21,888 bases of DNA. It comes from a virus. Shown piece after piece: positions 9,353-16,171 of this stretch (the first letter of the stretch is position 1; each line of letters opens with the position of its first letter). The stretch lies in the IMG/VR virus record IMGVR_UViG_3300028835_000354, positions 1 through 21,888 of that record; one strand, given 5' to 3'. The notes beneath the pieces are model-generated. The model worked only from the letters and a program-made list of their open reading frames with translations. It was not told the DNA's origin and did no database searches. The position numbers and the translations under genes were made by a program.

Positions 9353-10018
9353 TTATTTTTTAATTATGTTTCCTGTAGTAGATCCAGATCCTGCTATAGA
9401 TCCGCTTTTTGGCGTAGATGATAAATTAAGGTCAGAGCTGCTAAAAGCCTTTGCAGTTCCTTGTAGTCCTTGTCCTGCTGCGCTTAATATATAAGAGCGG
9501 TCTGCTGCTTTAGCATCAAATGATGCAGCATTTAATTTGCTTGATTCAACCGCCCTATCGCTTTTAAAGCTAATTTCTGTTCTACTAATTTCTTGCTGGT
9601 TTAATTGTTCTTGTGTTTCAAAAATCCTCTTCCTTCGCTCTTTCTCAAATAAAATTTTACTAAATTCGATTGCCTTTTCTTCTTCAAGAAGCATGGATGT
9701 GATTACATCTTGAGAAAGGTTTTTAGCCCTAGCAGTGCCTAATTGCTTCCTGATTTTTCTTCTTTGCAGATATTCATCAACATTAAACTTTTCATTAGCT
9801 ATATCTTCCTCAATTTCAAGGTTTGCCTTAATAACCTCCTTATTTCTATCAATAACTTGGTTCCTGAACTTCTGCATATTCTGTTCAGCTTCTGCATTAT
9901 TACGAGCAATGTCTGCATTTAGCTGGTTTTGCTTAGATGCTTGCCTGCCTTGCTGGATGGTACTTGCTGCTGTAATACCTGTTCCGACGATTGCTAATAA
10001 TGAAATTGGATCTCCCAT
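9353..10018 (-). CDS. Internal virion/ejection protein (T7 gp14-like)
   Basis: A 221-aa protein (T7 gp14 is 196 aa). Residues ~4-22 are hydrophobic and glycine/alanine-rich (ISLLAIVGTGITAASTI), followed by long charged helices (~25-160) with many Gln, Asn, Lys and Glu. The last ~50 residues are Ser/Gly-rich and probably disordered (DLNLSSTPKSGSIAGSGSTT). This hydrophobic N-terminus plus coiled-coil layout is usual for gp14-type ejection proteins, which form the outer-membrane pore in T7. It starts 3 nt after the nozzle gene stop. Its position directly after the nozzle and before the gp15/gp16-like genes gives the T7 order. T7 gp13 has no counterpart here. Confidence 0.8.
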   Translation of the reverse strand: MGDPISLLAIVGTGITAASTIQQGRQASKQNQLNADIARNNAEAEQNMQKFRNQVIDRNKEVIKANLEIEEDIANEKFNVDEYLQRRKIRKQLGTARAKNLSQDVITSMLLEEEKAIEFSKILFEKERRKRIFETQEQLNQQEISRTEISFKSDRAVESSKLNAASFDAKAADRSYILSAAGQGLQGTAKAFSSSDLNLSSTPKSGSIAGSGSTTGNIIKK

Positions 10019-10021
10019 AAC

Positions 10022-12481
10022 TTAATATGTTACTAATTCTGGCTGTAAAGACAATATATTTAATGGATATGGCTGCGTTTGAGCTATTACATATGTTTCA
10101 TCTCTGCCATATGCTGCCTTCATTTGAATTCTTTTTGGACCTGTAAAGAAATTTGGTGATTGGTTCATATTATGATTAAGCTCTCTGAATGACTCTAGTG
10201 TTAAGTCATCTTTTTCAGGACCGTGGCTTAGCCCGATGCTATTAAATAGATTAACTACTACATGGCTAACTCTTTGAACTTGACCTCTTGCAGTTCCAAA
10301 GTTACCGCCCGCTTCAATTGGTAGAGTTTCAATTAATGATGTATAACTGTAGCCTATGTGAAGTCTGTTCACTTCGCTTTGCAGTGTTACTTGTCCATTA
10401 GAAACGGTTACGTTAGGAAATACCGCTCCATCGCCTACGGGTGTTATTTCTTCACCCTCTAAGTGATCTAAACCTACAATAGTCTTTTTAACCTCTTCTA
10501 CAGATCCATTTCCGTAGACTGGAGTTGCGGTTGTTGTTGCTGTAAAAACATCTCCTATTTTTGGGGTTGCTGATCCTCCTACTGCTGTAAGATCAAGACC
10601 GTCATTTTCAACAACTCTATACAACTTGCCCTCGGTTAAGTCTCCAGAGGTGATAGGTTCTCCTAAATCTAGTGTTAATCCTGAGTCCACAAAGAACATA
10701 TCATCTTTATCTGTTGGTGATATAGGATAAAAGTCTTTCTTTAAATACTCAACGTAACGCTCTGTCTGGCCGTTTATCGTTCTCTTGATGATCATGTATG
10801 CCGTGTCCTCTGTTCCCGCGCTAGAGGGGATTACAGCTATGCTCTCGACGACTGCATGCTCTGTTGTGTCGAATGATCCACCAATAAGCTGCCTGTGCCA
10901 TGAATAAACGTTTTGTCTTCGATTGTATGTTAAACCTACTAACTGACCATCTGATCTAATTGACCATACAACTGAATTAGGTTCCTTTTGATATTCAATG
11001 TAAGTAGCTGAATTATCGCCTTCTCTAAATATATGCTCAGATAATATTGATGCTTTCTCTCCTGCAAATGCATTAGCGTTAGCATCGAACACATACTCTT
11101 GAAGGGTTCTTCCAGCTCTTTGAATAAAAAAGGTAGAGTTATTTACTCTTATAGCTTTAATATTCTCTTTACTGCCTTCAGTGGTCTGTCTTCTTGCACT
11201 AATATTACTAGGTGTGAGTGGATTATCTAATGAGTCTGAATTTATCTGCCACTCTGAACCAGTCGTTCCGATTAGTAATACTTGGCCAGAATCTAACCAA
11301 TTGATTGCGTTAACCTGTCCTGAAGCTAATGTATATGCTATTCCGTTGTCATCTTGAACACTAGAGTCTAGTTCTGTGGGAGAATAAACTTGAAAATCTC
11401 CACTCTTACTCATCCATAATGTATCAGGCTGCGCCTCTGTGTTTGCCCAAATTAACCTTTCCTCATAAAATCCTACGTGCTTTGGATATCCTGACGTACT
11501 AGACCAAGCTCCCAGTCTCCAGAAGTCTGTTGGTGTCGTGTTGGCTAAATCTACTTCAAGAGTTACTTCAACTTGTGTGGTGCTTGTGAATCCTGTTATA
11601 AAGCCCCAGCCTACCGTCTCGCCACCTGTCTTATCTCTAAACCTTATAGATCTATTACTGCTCCCTGTTCCACCTACCCCTGATGTGTCTGTTGCTGCAA
11701 ATATTGCTGAACTAGCGGTTACTGTTATTGTTCCTGTAGTTCCTGATGGTGTTAGTGTAATTGATGCATCTGTGTTTTCTTTAAAGTAGGGTCCGTCTAG
11801 TGGAGTAAAATCGCTCAAAGTCCAAGATGTATCACCTGTCCTTGTTAGCGTTTGCGGTATATTATTTCCTTGGGCTAAATAAAGAAAGTCGGCTGATTGA
11901 GCATAATCTAGTTCTTGTAGTTGTGCGGTTTGATAAGGTGTTGTTATTTCAAATATTTTAGATGCCTTACCACCTGATGCGTAAGCTTCGTATGTAGTTG
12001 AATCAATCCCCAACAACTCGAATGTATTTGCAGTTACGTTTGCTACTTCAAAAGATCGTCCGTTAAGTTCTTCCATCCCTACAATTTCAGTTAATATAAC
12101 AAAATCACCATTACTATAACCGTGTGCATTAATTGTTACAACCGCTGGGTTCGCCTGGGTAATGGCTGTTATATTTTGGGATGTTTCTACAACAGTTCCT
12201 TCATCTCTAAAAACTCTCATGTATTCATTTCCAAACTCAAGAGAGTAAGCTTGTATTGTTGAGAACTCAAAAGGTATAAGTCTTGTAAATGCTGATGAGT
12301 CTTTTACTGAATTAATGAATCCCGTTCCAGATCTCCTAAAGCATGTTCCCTGTGGAAATACAATAAAGTTCTCACACTTCTTTAATGACGATAAATACTT
12401 TTCAATATCAACCCTTGGATTAATTAAGGGTGATACTTCTCCTGCTACAAAATTTGCTTGGTTGGTATGTGCTCTTGCCAT
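10022..12481 (-). CDS. Tail tubular protein B / nozzle (T7 gp12-like)
   Basis: An 819-aa tail nozzle, the distal part of the short tail that contacts the fibres. The N-terminus has the family signature: NFVAGEVSPLINPRVDIEKY at 10-29, a CENFIVFPQGTCFRRSGT segment at 36-53, then LIPFEFSTIQAYSLEFGN at 68-85. Further conserved blocks are ELDYAQSADFLYLAQ (~190-204), VGFYEERLIWANTEAQPDTL (336-355) and YTLASGQVNAINWL (~383-396). Residues ~102-175 (ITQANPAVVTINAHGYSNGD to YASGGKASKI) look like an FCCH-type domain inserted in the beta-propeller region, as seen in other phage nozzles. The start is supported by AGAGG about 9 nt upstream and a TAATG overlap with the adaptor gene. Confidence 0.93.
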   Translation of the reverse strand: MARAHTNQANFVAGEVSPLINPRVDIEKYLSSLKKCENFIVFPQGTCFRRSGTGFINSVKDSSAFTRLIPFEFSTIQAYSLEFGNEYMRVFRDEGTVVETSQNITAITQANPAVVTINAHGYSNGDFVILTEIVGMEELNGRSFEVANVTANTFELLGIDSTTYEAYASGGKASKIFEITTPYQTAQLQELDYAQSADFLYLAQGNNIPQTLTRTGDTSWTLSDFTPLDGPYFKENTDASITLTPSGTTGTITVTASSAIFAATDTSGVGGTGSSNRSIRFRDKTGGETVGWGFITGFTSTTQVEVTLEVDLANTTPTDFWRLGAWSSTSGYPKHVGFYEERLIWANTEAQPDTLWMSKSGDFQVYSPTELDSSVQDDNGIAYTLASGQVNAINWLDSGQVLLIGTTGSEWQINSDSLDNPLTPSNISARRQTTEGSKENIKAIRVNNSTFFIQRAGRTLQEYVFDANANAFAGEKASILSEHIFREGDNSATYIEYQKEPNSVVWSIRSDGQLVGLTYNRRQNVYSWHRQLIGGSFDTTEHAVVESIAVIPSSAGTEDTAYMIIKRTINGQTERYVEYLKKDFYPISPTDKDDMFFVDSGLTLDLGEPITSGDLTEGKLYRVVENDGLDLTAVGGSATPKIGDVFTATTTATPVYGNGSVEEVKKTIVGLDHLEGEEITPVGDGAVFPNVTVSNGQVTLQSEVNRLHIGYSYTSLIETLPIEAGGNFGTARGQVQRVSHVVVNLFNSIGLSHGPEKDDLTLESFRELNHNMNQSPNFFTGPKRIQMKAAYGRDETYVIAQTQPYPLNILSLQPELVTY

Positions 12482-13104
12482 TAATAAGCCTCTGGTGGAA
12501 ACCTTGAATCACGTGCTTTATTGAAATGCGCTCTCGCTGTTAATAAGCCGTTTGATCTAAGCTGCCTAACAGAACCTTCTCTAGAGTCCAAAGTCTTTGC
12601 TGATGACAATTGAATCCTAAATAAGCTTTGAGCTCTTTCTATTTTTCGATCACTTTGAGTTAGTGCGTCTGCTATGTCGTAAGCTAAATACCATGCAATT
12701 GTCTCTGCTAGGTATTCAGGTATAAATGCTAAATTTGTTGGACGGTATACGTATTTCATGTATAGCGTCTCTTGATTACTGAGGATATTTTCACCCTCTC
12801 TCTCCCATTCATCCTCTCTTAACTCGCAGCCGTTCTCATCTGAGATTAAAACATGCTTTAAGAAATCAGTTGGAAGTCTAAATGTATTTGCCCATTCAAA
12901 TGCTGGTGTTACTCCTGTATTAGACAATGAAGTTCTTTTCCTCGCCCATTTCCAAGGATGCATAACTAATACCGCATCTCTTGCGAATGCAAAACGTAAA
13001 TTGCATAGGTCTGTTGCTTTTGTTTGGTCAGTTAGGGATACTATGGATAGTTCGCCTAGCTTGACGATAGCTGAATTACATATAGTTGTTTGATTATGTG
13101 CCAT
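12481..13104 (-). CDS. Tail tubular protein A / head-tail adaptor (T7 gp11-like)
   Basis: A 207-aa adaptor joining portal and nozzle. It shows the family pattern: NSAIVKLGELSIVSLTDQTK (10-29), ATDLCNLRFAFARDAVL (30-46) and the hallmark HPWKWARKR (49-57). These are followed by an aromatic-rich middle and a helical C-terminal half (ETIAWYLAYDIADALTQSDR). Its length matches T7 gp11 (196 aa). The stop overlaps the nozzle start (TAATG), as expected for proteins assembled together. The start at 13104 follows a 66-nt non-coding gap containing a stable hairpin and has no Shine-Dalgarno site, only an A-rich leader (CACTTAAAAACACTATG). Confidence 0.92.
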   Translation of the reverse strand: MAHNQTTICNSAIVKLGELSIVSLTDQTKATDLCNLRFAFARDAVLVMHPWKWARKRTSLSNTGVTPAFEWANTFRLPTDFLKHVLISDENGCELREDEWEREGENILSNQETLYMKYVYRPTNLAFIPEYLAETIAWYLAYDIADALTQSDRKIERAQSLFRIQLSSAKTLDSREGSVRQLRSNGLLTARAHFNKARDSRFPPEAY

Positions 13105-13129
13105 AGTGTTTTTAAGTGTTAAGTCTTAA

Positions 13130-13149
13130 GGGTGGCCCGAAGACCACCC
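13130..13149 (-). terminator. GC-rich hairpin with UUCG tetraloop downstream of the capsid unit
   Basis: On the minus strand the RNA reads GGGUGGUCUUCGGGCCACCC. It folds into an 8-bp stem (one U-G wobble) closed by a C(UUCG)G tetraloop, one of the most stable RNA loops known. It sits 21 nt after the decoration gene stop and before the adaptor gene, the position corresponding to T-phi after gene 10 in T7. It is followed by UUAAGACUUAACACUU and not by a uridine run. It may therefore be a partial terminator, an RNA-stabilising 3' end or a processing site. The structure is read directly from the sequence; the function is inferred. Confidence 0.65.
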
Positions 13150-13170
13150 CATAGACCGAACAATATAGGT

Positions 13171-13665
13171 TTAACTACCAGCGTAGTAAACTTTACCCTT
13201 TAGATTTTTATCTGCCGTTACAGCGATCGAACCACCGTCAACGACTTTTGCAGTAATGATTACCTTTTTGGTTGTAAGGTATCCGAATTTCTCTGCTAGA
13301 GCTTTTCCTACCTCACCATTACCAACGCCTGAAACATCAACTGCTGTTGAATTGAAGAAATCATCGTCGTCAGCTGTTCCTTGGTCATCATAGACCCCTG
13401 AACCATCTGCGCCTTTGATTCCGAATAGAAGTTCAACGTCAGTGCCTAAGCCATCAGTTGCCCATTTAATATGGTCTAAGCGTCTGTTTTCTGGAACCAA
13501 CGCAAGATTAATAATGTCGTCTGCTGCTACAGCGTCATTACCTTGATCTGTTGTGTTGAATTCGTAGTATTCAGAACGCTCACGACTTCCACTTTCGTGG
13601 ATTTCTAACGGGTCTGTGCCTAGTGCTTCGACCTGTGCTCTTTGTTTTGAATTTAATTCTGCCAT
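13171..13665 (-). CDS. Probable head decoration / minor capsid protein
   Basis: A 164-aa protein directly after the capsid gene (20-nt gap), with a good Shine-Dalgarno site (AAAGGA about 8 nt before ATG), better than that of the capsid gene. After a ~45-residue charged N-terminal arm the sequence is a run of short beta-strands and acidic loops: DDIINLALVPENRRLDHIKW, DVELLFGIKGADGSG, and a C-terminal KVIITAKVVDGGSIAVTADK. The order 'strand, LVPENRRL, strand, V-L-F-G-I' resembles small jelly-roll decoration proteins encoded next to capsid genes in other phages. It is rich in Asp and Gly and has no Cys. The role is inferred from fold impression and position. Confidence 0.6.
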   Translation of the reverse strand: MAELNSKQRAQVEALGTDPLEIHESGSRERSEYYEFNTTDQGNDAVAADDIINLALVPENRRLDHIKWATDGLGTDVELLFGIKGADGSGVYDDQGTADDDDFFNSTAVDVSGVGNGEVGKALAEKFGYLTTKKVIITAKVVDGGSIAVTADKNLKGKVYYAGS

Positions 13666-13685
13666 GATTGTTATCCTTTCTTCGT

Positions 13686-14687
13686 TTATGCTACTGATTC
13701 ATCACAACGTACTTTAGCAACATGCTCTCCATACATACGTAATGCGTTCATAGACATTTCAATTTGAATCCAAGGACGGTTTTTCTTACCAGTGTGACGG
13801 AACATGTCCACATTGATGTCTTCACTGATACCTAACTTCATTCCTCTCGGACCGATAGCATAACATTCTCTTTCTGAACCAGTCTTTTTAAGAAGGTTAG
13901 AATAAATGAATTTAAATCCTAGCCATGTGTCTACTCGACCATTTACTAGAGTTCTTACGCTATTGAAGTCTGCATCAACTACTTCACTGATGTTTAGTAG
14001 TGCTGCTTGTTGACTAGGAGCTAGAACGAAATTAATCATTCCGTCATCTTCGTCTTCTAGACCTTCAAGAGTTTGCATTGCTTCACGAACTGCAATAAGC
14101 TTATCCTTAGTGATGTTAGAGTTAGCACCACCGCCACCTCTTTGGTAGTCAACAGCTACGTCAATGCCTTCGTTGTTTCCTGCTTGAACTTGGAAATCAC
14201 CTGCTGTTGAAACATAACCGTTTTCGTTACTTACTGCACCAACTGTAATTCTATTAGAATTTGTTCCTACGAAAGAAACAGTTGTTTGCCCGTTCTTATC
14301 AGTTTGAACATCAGCGTCAAATGCTGCTACCGCAATTTTGTCAATCTGACGCTTTGCTGATGCTAATGCTGCTGTTGTGTATTCATTCGTTGGGTCACTT
14401 GATACACGTCTTAAATCGTTTTTATCAATGCCCTTACCCCAATCATAATCCTTTGCGAAAATGCGTCTACGCTCATGCGCAACATCATTATTTGGAGTGT
14501 CACCTAAACGAGTTGTTACCTCGTTCATGTCGTCTGCTAGTCCGATGCGATCAAAAGTGACGTATTCACCTTTAAACGTATCCTCTTCCATTATAGACCT
14601 AAATTTGGTTGTCATTTGCTGAAACGCCTGAGTATAACCTTCTTTAAAGTCTATAACATAATTCTTTGGTATAGTTTGATCTGCCAT
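13686..14687 (-). CDS. Major capsid protein (Gp13-like, HK97-fold family)
   Basis: The 333-aa main shell protein. Residues ~40-125 carry the pattern of the Gp13-like phage capsid family: GEYVTFDRIGLADDMNEVTT (40-59), DTPNNDVAHERRRIFAKDYD (63-82), WGKGIDKNDLRRVSSDPTNE (83-102), then an alanine-rich helix ending KRQIDKIAVAAFDADV. The C-terminal half includes FVLAPSQQAALLN and VDTWLGFKFIYSNLL, typical of HK97-fold capsids. Scaffold lies upstream and decoration downstream. Two codons before the ATG is an in-frame TAA, which fixes the upstream limit of the start. No Shine-Dalgarno sequence precedes it (UUUAACAUAAAAAAUG), which is odd for the most abundant virion protein. The gene has its own candidate promoter and leader. 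Confidence 0.92.
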   Translation of the reverse strand: MADQTIPKNYVIDFKEGYTQAFQQMTTKFRSIMEEDTFKGEYVTFDRIGLADDMNEVTTRLGDTPNNDVAHERRRIFAKDYDWGKGIDKNDLRRVSSDPTNEYTTAALASAKRQIDKIAVAAFDADVQTDKNGQTTVSFVGTNSNRITVGAVSNENGYVSTAGDFQVQAGNNEGIDVAVDYQRGGGGANSNITKDKLIAVREAMQTLEGLEDEDDGMINFVLAPSQQAALLNISEVVDADFNSVRTLVNGRVDTWLGFKFIYSNLLKKTGSERECYAIGPRGMKLGISEDINVDMFRHTGKKNRPWIQIEMSMNALRMYGEHVAKVRCDESVA

Positions 14688-14757
14688 TTTTTATGTTAAA
14701 TTAAGATTAATAATTTCTGATTTGTTTCGGCAAGCTACCCTTACTTAAGGACTCTCC
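14688..14757 (-). promoter_or_regulatory. Untranslated leader of the capsid gene
   Basis: If transcription starts at the GG of the candidate promoter (14757), the capsid mRNA has a 70-nt leader. Its 5' end could fold through CCUU...AAGG arms (CCUUAAGUAAGG). The last 30 nt before the ATG are almost only A and U and lack any purine-rich Shine-Dalgarno site. A 5' hairpin followed by an AU-rich unstructured ribosome entry region is also how the T7 gene 10 leader is built, although T7 has a strong ribosome site. This is inferred from sequence only. Confidence 0.4.
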
Positions 14758-14774
14758 TATAGTTACGCTACTAG
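14752..14774 (-). promoter_or_regulatory. Candidate T7-like phage RNA polymerase promoter for the capsid gene
   Basis: Minus-strand sequence GCGTAACTATAGGAGAG matches the T7 promoter (CACTATAGGGAGA at its 3' half) exactly over ACTATA (-6 to -1) and GG at +1/+2, with a purine initial transcript. The upstream specificity region (-17 to -8) matches T7 at only a few positions, as expected if a related single-subunit polymerase of different specificity reads it. It lies 70 nt before the capsid ATG, where T7 has its strong phi10 promoter, inside the largest internal non-coding gap. I found only one such site in the window and the polymerase gene is not visible, so chance similarity is possible. Confidence 0.5.
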
Positions 14775-14790
14775 CGGCATGTCTACATGC
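14766..14790. repeat. Two adjacent small palindromes upstream of the capsid promoter
   Basis: CGCTACTAGCG (14766-14776) is an inverted repeat with 5-bp arms around one central base. Directly abutting it is GCATGTCTACATGC (14777-14790), with 6-bp arms around CT. The first overlaps positions about -9 to -19 of the promoter candidate. Back-to-back dyads here could be a protein-binding site or RNA hairpins for transcripts coming from upstream. No binding protein is identifiable in the window. Confidence 0.4.
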
Positions 14791-14801
14791 TTCTTGTAAG
14801 A

Positions 14802-14835
14802 CCAAAGAAAATGGCTACCTCACATAAGTAGCCAT
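14802..14835 (-). terminator. Rho-independent terminator-like hairpin after the scaffold gene
   Basis: On the minus strand an 8-bp perfect stem AUGGCUAC/GUAGCCAU (arms at 14828-14835 and 14811-14818) encloses a 9-nt loop and is followed by UUUCUUUGG. Counting the stem's last U, this gives UUUUCUUU, a short interrupted U-run. It begins 36 nt past the scaffold stop and ends ~45 nt before the capsid promoter candidate, so it could separate the portal/scaffold transcript from the capsid transcript. The stem is moderate in GC, so termination may be partial. Confidence 0.55.
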
Positions 14836-14870
14836 AATCGTTTTCTAAGGGTTTGTAAAGAATATTTTAA

Positions 14871-15839
14871 TTAGCTATCTCCATAGATAATTTCATTGAG
14901 TGCTGATATTTTCTTAACCGCAGCTTGATGCTCTGACCTATCTTCTCTTTTCTTACTAAGCCATACGCGCTTGAAGTCTGGATCTGACATAAGTTTTTCT
15001 TTCTCCTGTTGTGCTGCTGCTTTACCAGTTACAAATCCTCCGTCTCCTTCACCGCTTATACTTGACTCAGAAAGTGCTTTTCCCATCTCAGAGAACATTT
15101 TATTAAGGACCGGATCTCTATCTACATTAAGATCTTGCAGTCTTTGAAGTGCTTTATCGCCTCCAAACTCTCTGACTGCTGCTGCAGCAAACTGCATAGT
15201 CATCTCATATTGATCCCCTTCTGTCTCTTGAAAATCTTTAACCTGTTGAGCTATTTCATTTTCAAGTTGTTGGCCTGCTGCGGTCATTGCTGATATATGA
15301 TCTGCTGTAAAGTCATCGATAATGCCCTTTGCTTGCGCTTTTGTAAGGTTATGTTTATGAAACTTCTCCTTAAATGCCTCAATTCGATCTACGTCAAAGA
15401 ATTGTTTATGTTCTTCCGCTATATCAGGGAATTCGTAATCAGCGTGCTCTTTAGGTTTTCCTAGTTCATTATAAAACTCGTTTACCTTATCTTCGGACCA
15501 ATCTTCTGCTGGCATTGCCCCTTTTTGCTCTCCGATTTTCTTCTGAGCATGATATAGTTGATTGACTAAATCTGTTGGGTCTTCATATGGGTTTTTTACA
15601 TTCTTAAGCACATTTGATGTTTTAATGTCATCTGATAAATCTAGTTTATCTCTCCAATCTTCAGCCTTTGCTTGCGATGTGATTGAACCCTCAGAAGAGG
15701 CTATTGATCCATCTGAGTTGGATTGCGCTGTTGTCGTTCCTTCTCCTTCAGAATCGCCTGTAGCTGCTGCTGAGCCGCCTTCGCCGCCTTCGCCTGTTGC
15801 ATCTTCTCTAAAGAAACCTCTAATTAACCTTTTGTTCAT
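14871..15839 (-). CDS. Capsid assembly scaffolding protein
   Basis: A 322-aa acidic protein between portal and capsid, the usual scaffold position in T7-like phages (T7 gp9, 307 aa). It opens with a Gly/Ser/Glu-rich low-complexity region (~12-60). A conserved-looking block follows (DWRDKLDLSDDIKTSNVLKN, PYEDPTDLVNQLYHAQKKIG, then GKPKEHADYEFPD), then helical coiled-coil segments and a basic C-terminal helix (PDFKRVWLSKKREDRSEHQA...) ending ALNEIIYGDS. A C-terminal basic helix-turn-helix is how scaffolds generally bind capsid. The start at 15839 has a good Shine-Dalgarno site (AAAGGT about 8 nt upstream) and overlaps the preceding gene by 20 nt. Confidence 0.9.
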   Translation of the reverse strand: MNKRLIRGFFREDATGEGGEGGSAAATGDSEGEGTTTAQSNSDGSIASSEGSITSQAKAEDWRDKLDLSDDIKTSNVLKNVKNPYEDPTDLVNQLYHAQKKIGEQKGAMPAEDWSEDKVNEFYNELGKPKEHADYEFPDIAEEHKQFFDVDRIEAFKEKFHKHNLTKAQAKGIIDDFTADHISAMTAAGQQLENEIAQQVKDFQETEGDQYEMTMQFAAAAVREFGGDKALQRLQDLNVDRDPVLNKMFSEMGKALSESSISGEGDGGFVTGKAAAQQEKEKLMSDPDFKRVWLSKKREDRSEHQAAVKKISALNEIIYGDS

Positions 15840-16170
15840 ATTTTGACCTTTCTATATTGCTTTGATATTTTGTTATAATTTTTTTAGGTGAAATGCCGGA
15901 TAATTCTAATAAATAATGAATCATTCGTCTTTCTCCAAAGTTTACTTGAAGCGGCTCATTTACTGCTAATGGGTTCCATTTTGTTATGCCTGCCTTATCA
16001 CATAGGTGTAATAATAATGCCTGACCGTCTTCATCGGAGAACTTCTTATTTGCAACAGAATGCATATACTCTAGTGTATCCTGCTTCTCTTGTTTTTTTT
16101 CTGTTGCTTTTTTAGTTGTCCGTGTCTTTTTCCTTGTCGCTGCTTTACTGGTAGTTTTCTTTTTAGTCAT
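15820..16170 (-). CDS. Lys-rich small protein between portal and scaffold, Bbp19-like C-terminal domain
   Basis: A 116-aa protein with an extremely basic N-terminal tail (MTKKKTTSKAATRKKTRTTK; ~30 residues rich in Lys, Thr, Arg, Ala) and a compact helical C-terminal domain: FSDEDGQALLLHLCDKAG, NPLAVNEPLQ, GERRMIHYLLELSG. The C-terminal pattern (F-x-x-x-x-G-x-x-L-L-x-x-L ... G-x-R-x-x-x-x-x-L) resembles the Bbp19 family found beside portals in other podoviruses. That is recognition by eye and not certain. The tail looks suited to DNA or acidic-protein binding. The gene begins 1 nt past the portal stop and overlaps the scaffold start by 20 nt. Confidence 0.75.
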   Translation of the reverse strand: MTKKKTTSKAATRKKTRTTKKATEKKQEKQDTLEYMHSVANKKFSDEDGQALLLHLCDKAGITKWNPLAVNEPLQVNFGERRMIHYLLELSGISPKKIITKYQSNIERSKYEQKVN

Positions 16171-16171
16171 C

